Positions 4,548-6,194 of a stretch of 6,194 nt of DNA are shown piece by piece (position 1 is the first letter of the stretch; each line of letters begins with the position of its first letter). The notes beneath the pieces were generated by a model. The model did not search any database. It was not told the origin of the DNA and saw nothing but the letters and a program-made list of their open reading frames with translations. A program made the position numbers and the translations under genes. This DNA comes from Acidimicrobiaceae bacterium (GTDB taxonomy: Bacteria; Actinomycetota; Acidimicrobiia; Acidimicrobiales; UBA8190), in contig PKWD01000076.1 in NCBI GenBank assembly GCA_003131945.1, positions 15,408 to 21,601 of the forward strand, read 5' to 3'.

Positions 4548-6190
4548 CCGATCTGAGCGGCCTCGTTCGGCTCGTGCACAACCGGGGCGACGGCCCGGTC
4601 GTCCTTGTGGTCCGGGAGTTCGGGATTCTCCGAGCGTACGGCACCGACCGTGGAACCGGTGGCCACCGGGGTGACCTCACCGACGGCGGTGCCGGCCGAG
4701 GTCTGCGATACGGCATCGACCGTCGGTCCGGCCGAGACGACACCGACGGTGGATCCGGCCGACACGGTGGTGGCCACCGGTGTCTTGGATCCGGTCGAAC
4801 CGACGTTTCTGACCACGGCGAACAGCGTCTGCATCAAGATGGTGAGGTCACGCCACAGCGACCAGTTCTCGATGTAGTGGTTGTCGAAGCGGGCCCGCTC
4901 CTCGATCGATGTGTCGCCCCGCAGACCGTGGACCTGCGCCAGACCGGTCAGTCCCACGGGCACGCGGTGGCGGTCGTCGTAGTGGGGGATCTCGGCCTTG
5001 AACTGCTCGACGAAGAAGGGGCGCTCGGGCCGGGGACCGACGAGCGACATCTGGCCCCGGAGGATGTTCCACAGCTGGGGGATCTCATCGAGGCCGAGCA
5101 CCCGCATGATGCGACCGACCTTGGTGACCGCCCCCTCGGCGATGGTCCACTCGGTGTCGGAGTCGGTGTGCACACGCATGGAGCGGAACTTGAGGATCTC
5201 GACGGTCTCGCCGCGCTGGCCCACGCGCTGCTGGCGGAAGTGGACCGGTCCCGAGCTCGACAGCTTCACGGCCACGGCCAGCAGGGCGTAGAGAGGAGAA
5301 AGGAGCAACAGGCCGAGGGCGGCGACGGCCATGTCGAAGGCCCGCTTGGCCGCCCGCGAGTAGACCCGACGCACGGGCCGGCGCAGATGGACGAGGGGGA
5401 AGCCCCAGACATCGTCGGTATCGGTGGCGTGCACAGCGGAACCGAGCTCGAAGAAGCGGGGAAGGATGTGGATGTCGACCGAGGCGTCCTCGCAGGCCCG
5501 CAGCACGTCCACCAAGTCCGCCTCGCGTGCCCGACCGAAAGCGACCACGACACGGTCGACCCTCTCTTCGAACAACACCATCCGCAGCAGCGCCACACCG
5601 CCGAACAACGGCAGCGGGAGATCGGCACCGTCGACATCGTCGAGGAAGCCGATGGGCCGCAGTCCGTACTCGCGGTGCTCATCGAGGGTGGCGGCGAAGG
5701 TGGTGCCGATCTGTCCGGCACCGATGATCAGGGTGCGCTCGCCGTAGATCCCCTTGGCTCGCAGACGACGGATGAGCGCGTAGAGGGTGCACCGCAGAAC
5801 GAGCATGGCCACCACGACCGAGAGGCCGGCTTCGACGAGGCCGGTGGTCGACACTCCTTTGATGTGCACGGCGGCCAGCACGAGCAGCGGCACGGCGGTG
5901 CAGGCGGCGATCGAACGGGCCTCGCGGGCCACGTTCAATGTGATGCGACTGCGGTAGTGGCCGGTGGCGGTGAGGAGAATGACCACCGAACCGACGAAGG
6001 TGTAGCTCCACCAGGTGGCGGCGAGAGGACGGACGACCATGACGAAGGCGGCCAGCGCGGCGAAATCGGCGAGGCCGACGACGGCCATCTCCGGACGAGC
6101 AGGAATCCTCCAGCGACGGCGAGCGGTAACGGAATGGCCCCGCGCGGGCGAGGGAGTCGCCCACGACTGGAAGTTGAGCCCCACGGCCAC
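4544..6190 (-). CDS. Polyprenyl-phosphate sugar-1-phosphate transferase (WbaP/WcaJ/CpsE type)
   Basis: The priming enzyme of polysaccharide assembly: it transfers a sugar 1-phosphate from a UDP-sugar to undecaprenyl phosphate at the inner membrane face. Numbered from GTG 6190 (548 aa), four hydrophobic segments lie near residues 37-53, 60-76, 94-110 and 118-140. A Rossmann-like domain follows, with RTLIIGAGQIG (152-162) and GFLDD. The catalytic bacterial sugar transferase domain spans about 282-460: hydrophobic anchor (288-310), FRQQRVGQRGE, KFRSM (334-338), GLDEIPQLWN (366-375), MSLVGPRPER (381-390) and GLTGLAQVHGLRG (413-425). All hallmark motifs are intact. An extra tail of almost 90 residues (about 462-548) contains 9-residue repeats and has no counterpart in the usual family layout. 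The GTG at 6190 is nominal: only four bases lie upstream, no ribosome site can be seen, and the true start may be outside the window. It overlaps the GT-C start as ATGA. Confidence 0.92.
   Translation of the reverse strand: MAVGLNFQSWATPSPARGHSVTARRRWRIPARPEMAVVGLADFAALAAFVMVVRPLAATWWSYTFVGSVVILLTATGHYRSRITLNVAREARSIAACTAVPLLVLAAVHIKGVSTTGLVEAGLSVVVAMLVLRCTLYALIRRLRAKGIYGERTLIIGAGQIGTTFAATLDEHREYGLRPIGFLDDVDGADLPLPLFGGVALLRMVLFEERVDRVVVAFGRAREADLVDVLRACEDASVDIHILPRFFELGSAVHATDTDDVWGFPLVHLRRPVRRVYSRAAKRAFDMAVAALGLLLLSPLYALLAVAVKLSSSGPVHFRQQRVGQRGETVEILKFRSMRVHTDSDTEWTIAEGAVTKVGRIMRVLGLDEIPQLWNILRGQMSLVGPRPERPFFVEQFKAEIPHYDDRHRVPVGLTGLAQVHGLRGDTSIEERARFDNHYIENWSLWRDLTILMQTLFAVVRNVGSTGSKTPVATTVSAGSTVGVVSAGPTVDAVSQTSAGTAVGEVTPVATGSTVGAVRSENPELPDHKDDRAVAPVVHEPNEAAQIG
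4637..4762 (-). repeat. Four degenerate 9-residue repeats in the C-terminal tail of the priming transferase
   Basis: The tail contains SAGSTVGVV, SAGPTVDAV, SAGTAVGEV and ATGSTVGAV (residues 477-485, 486-494, 498-506 and 510-518), the later copies separated by SQT and TPV. The consensus is (S/A)(A/T)G-x-(T/A)-V-(G/D)-x-V. The DNA repeats too, as variants of TCGGCCGGATCCACCGTCGG. TPVAT occurs both just before the array and inside its last part. The segment follows the catalytic domain, so it should be cytoplasmic, and it looks disordered or weakly beta-prone. Confidence 0.7.
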
Positions 6191-6194
6191 GTCG

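Overview
The window is GC-rich DNA (by eye about two thirds G+C). All five recognisable genes lie on the minus strand, use GTG or ATG starts, have strong third-position G/C bias and overlap tightly. This fits a high-GC actinobacterium; an Acidimicrobiia-like lineage is possible but is only a guess. Nothing looks like rRNA, tRNA, an insertion sequence or a CRISPR array.

Layout in the direction of transcription (high to low coordinates). (1) 6190-4544: a polyprenyl-phosphate sugar-1-phosphate transferase (WbaP/WcaJ/CpsE type) with a membrane N-terminus, a Rossmann-like central domain, a complete bacterial sugar transferase domain and an unusual repeat-containing C-terminal tail; its true start may lie just outside the window. 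(2) 4547-2988: a multi-pass GT-C (GT39/PMT-like) glycosyltransferase, sharing an ATGA stop/start overlap with gene 1. (3) 2987-2728: a gap of about 260 bases with a 19-base tandem repeat right after the stop, a short hairpin, a palindrome and a possible leaderless-type promoter. (4) 2727-1447: a GT4-like glycosyltransferase with a repeat-bearing N-terminal extension and a non-canonical donor-site motif. (5) 1450-236: a canonical GT4 glycosyltransferase, joined to gene 4 by a GTGA overlap. (6) 239-1: the N-terminus of a further GT4-like protein, again joined by GTGA and running off the window.

Together the genes form part of a surface or extracellular polysaccharide assembly cluster. Gene 1 would load the first sugar phosphate onto undecaprenyl phosphate at the inner membrane face. 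The GT4 enzymes would extend the lipid-linked glycan in the cytoplasm from nucleotide sugars. The GT-C enzyme would add a sugar from a polyprenyl-phosphate donor on the outer face of the membrane. No flippase, polymerase or chain-length regulator is visible here; they would be expected in the flanks.

The least ordinary features are three short tandem-repeat expansions at gene edges rather than inside catalytic domains: a 4 x 9-residue tail on the priming transferase, a 4 x 6-residue (4 x 18 bp) N-terminal extension on the first GT4, and a 19-bp repeat after the GT-C gene that places stop codons in all three frames. The enzymes belong to known families. I found no convincing new defence, mobile or RNA system.
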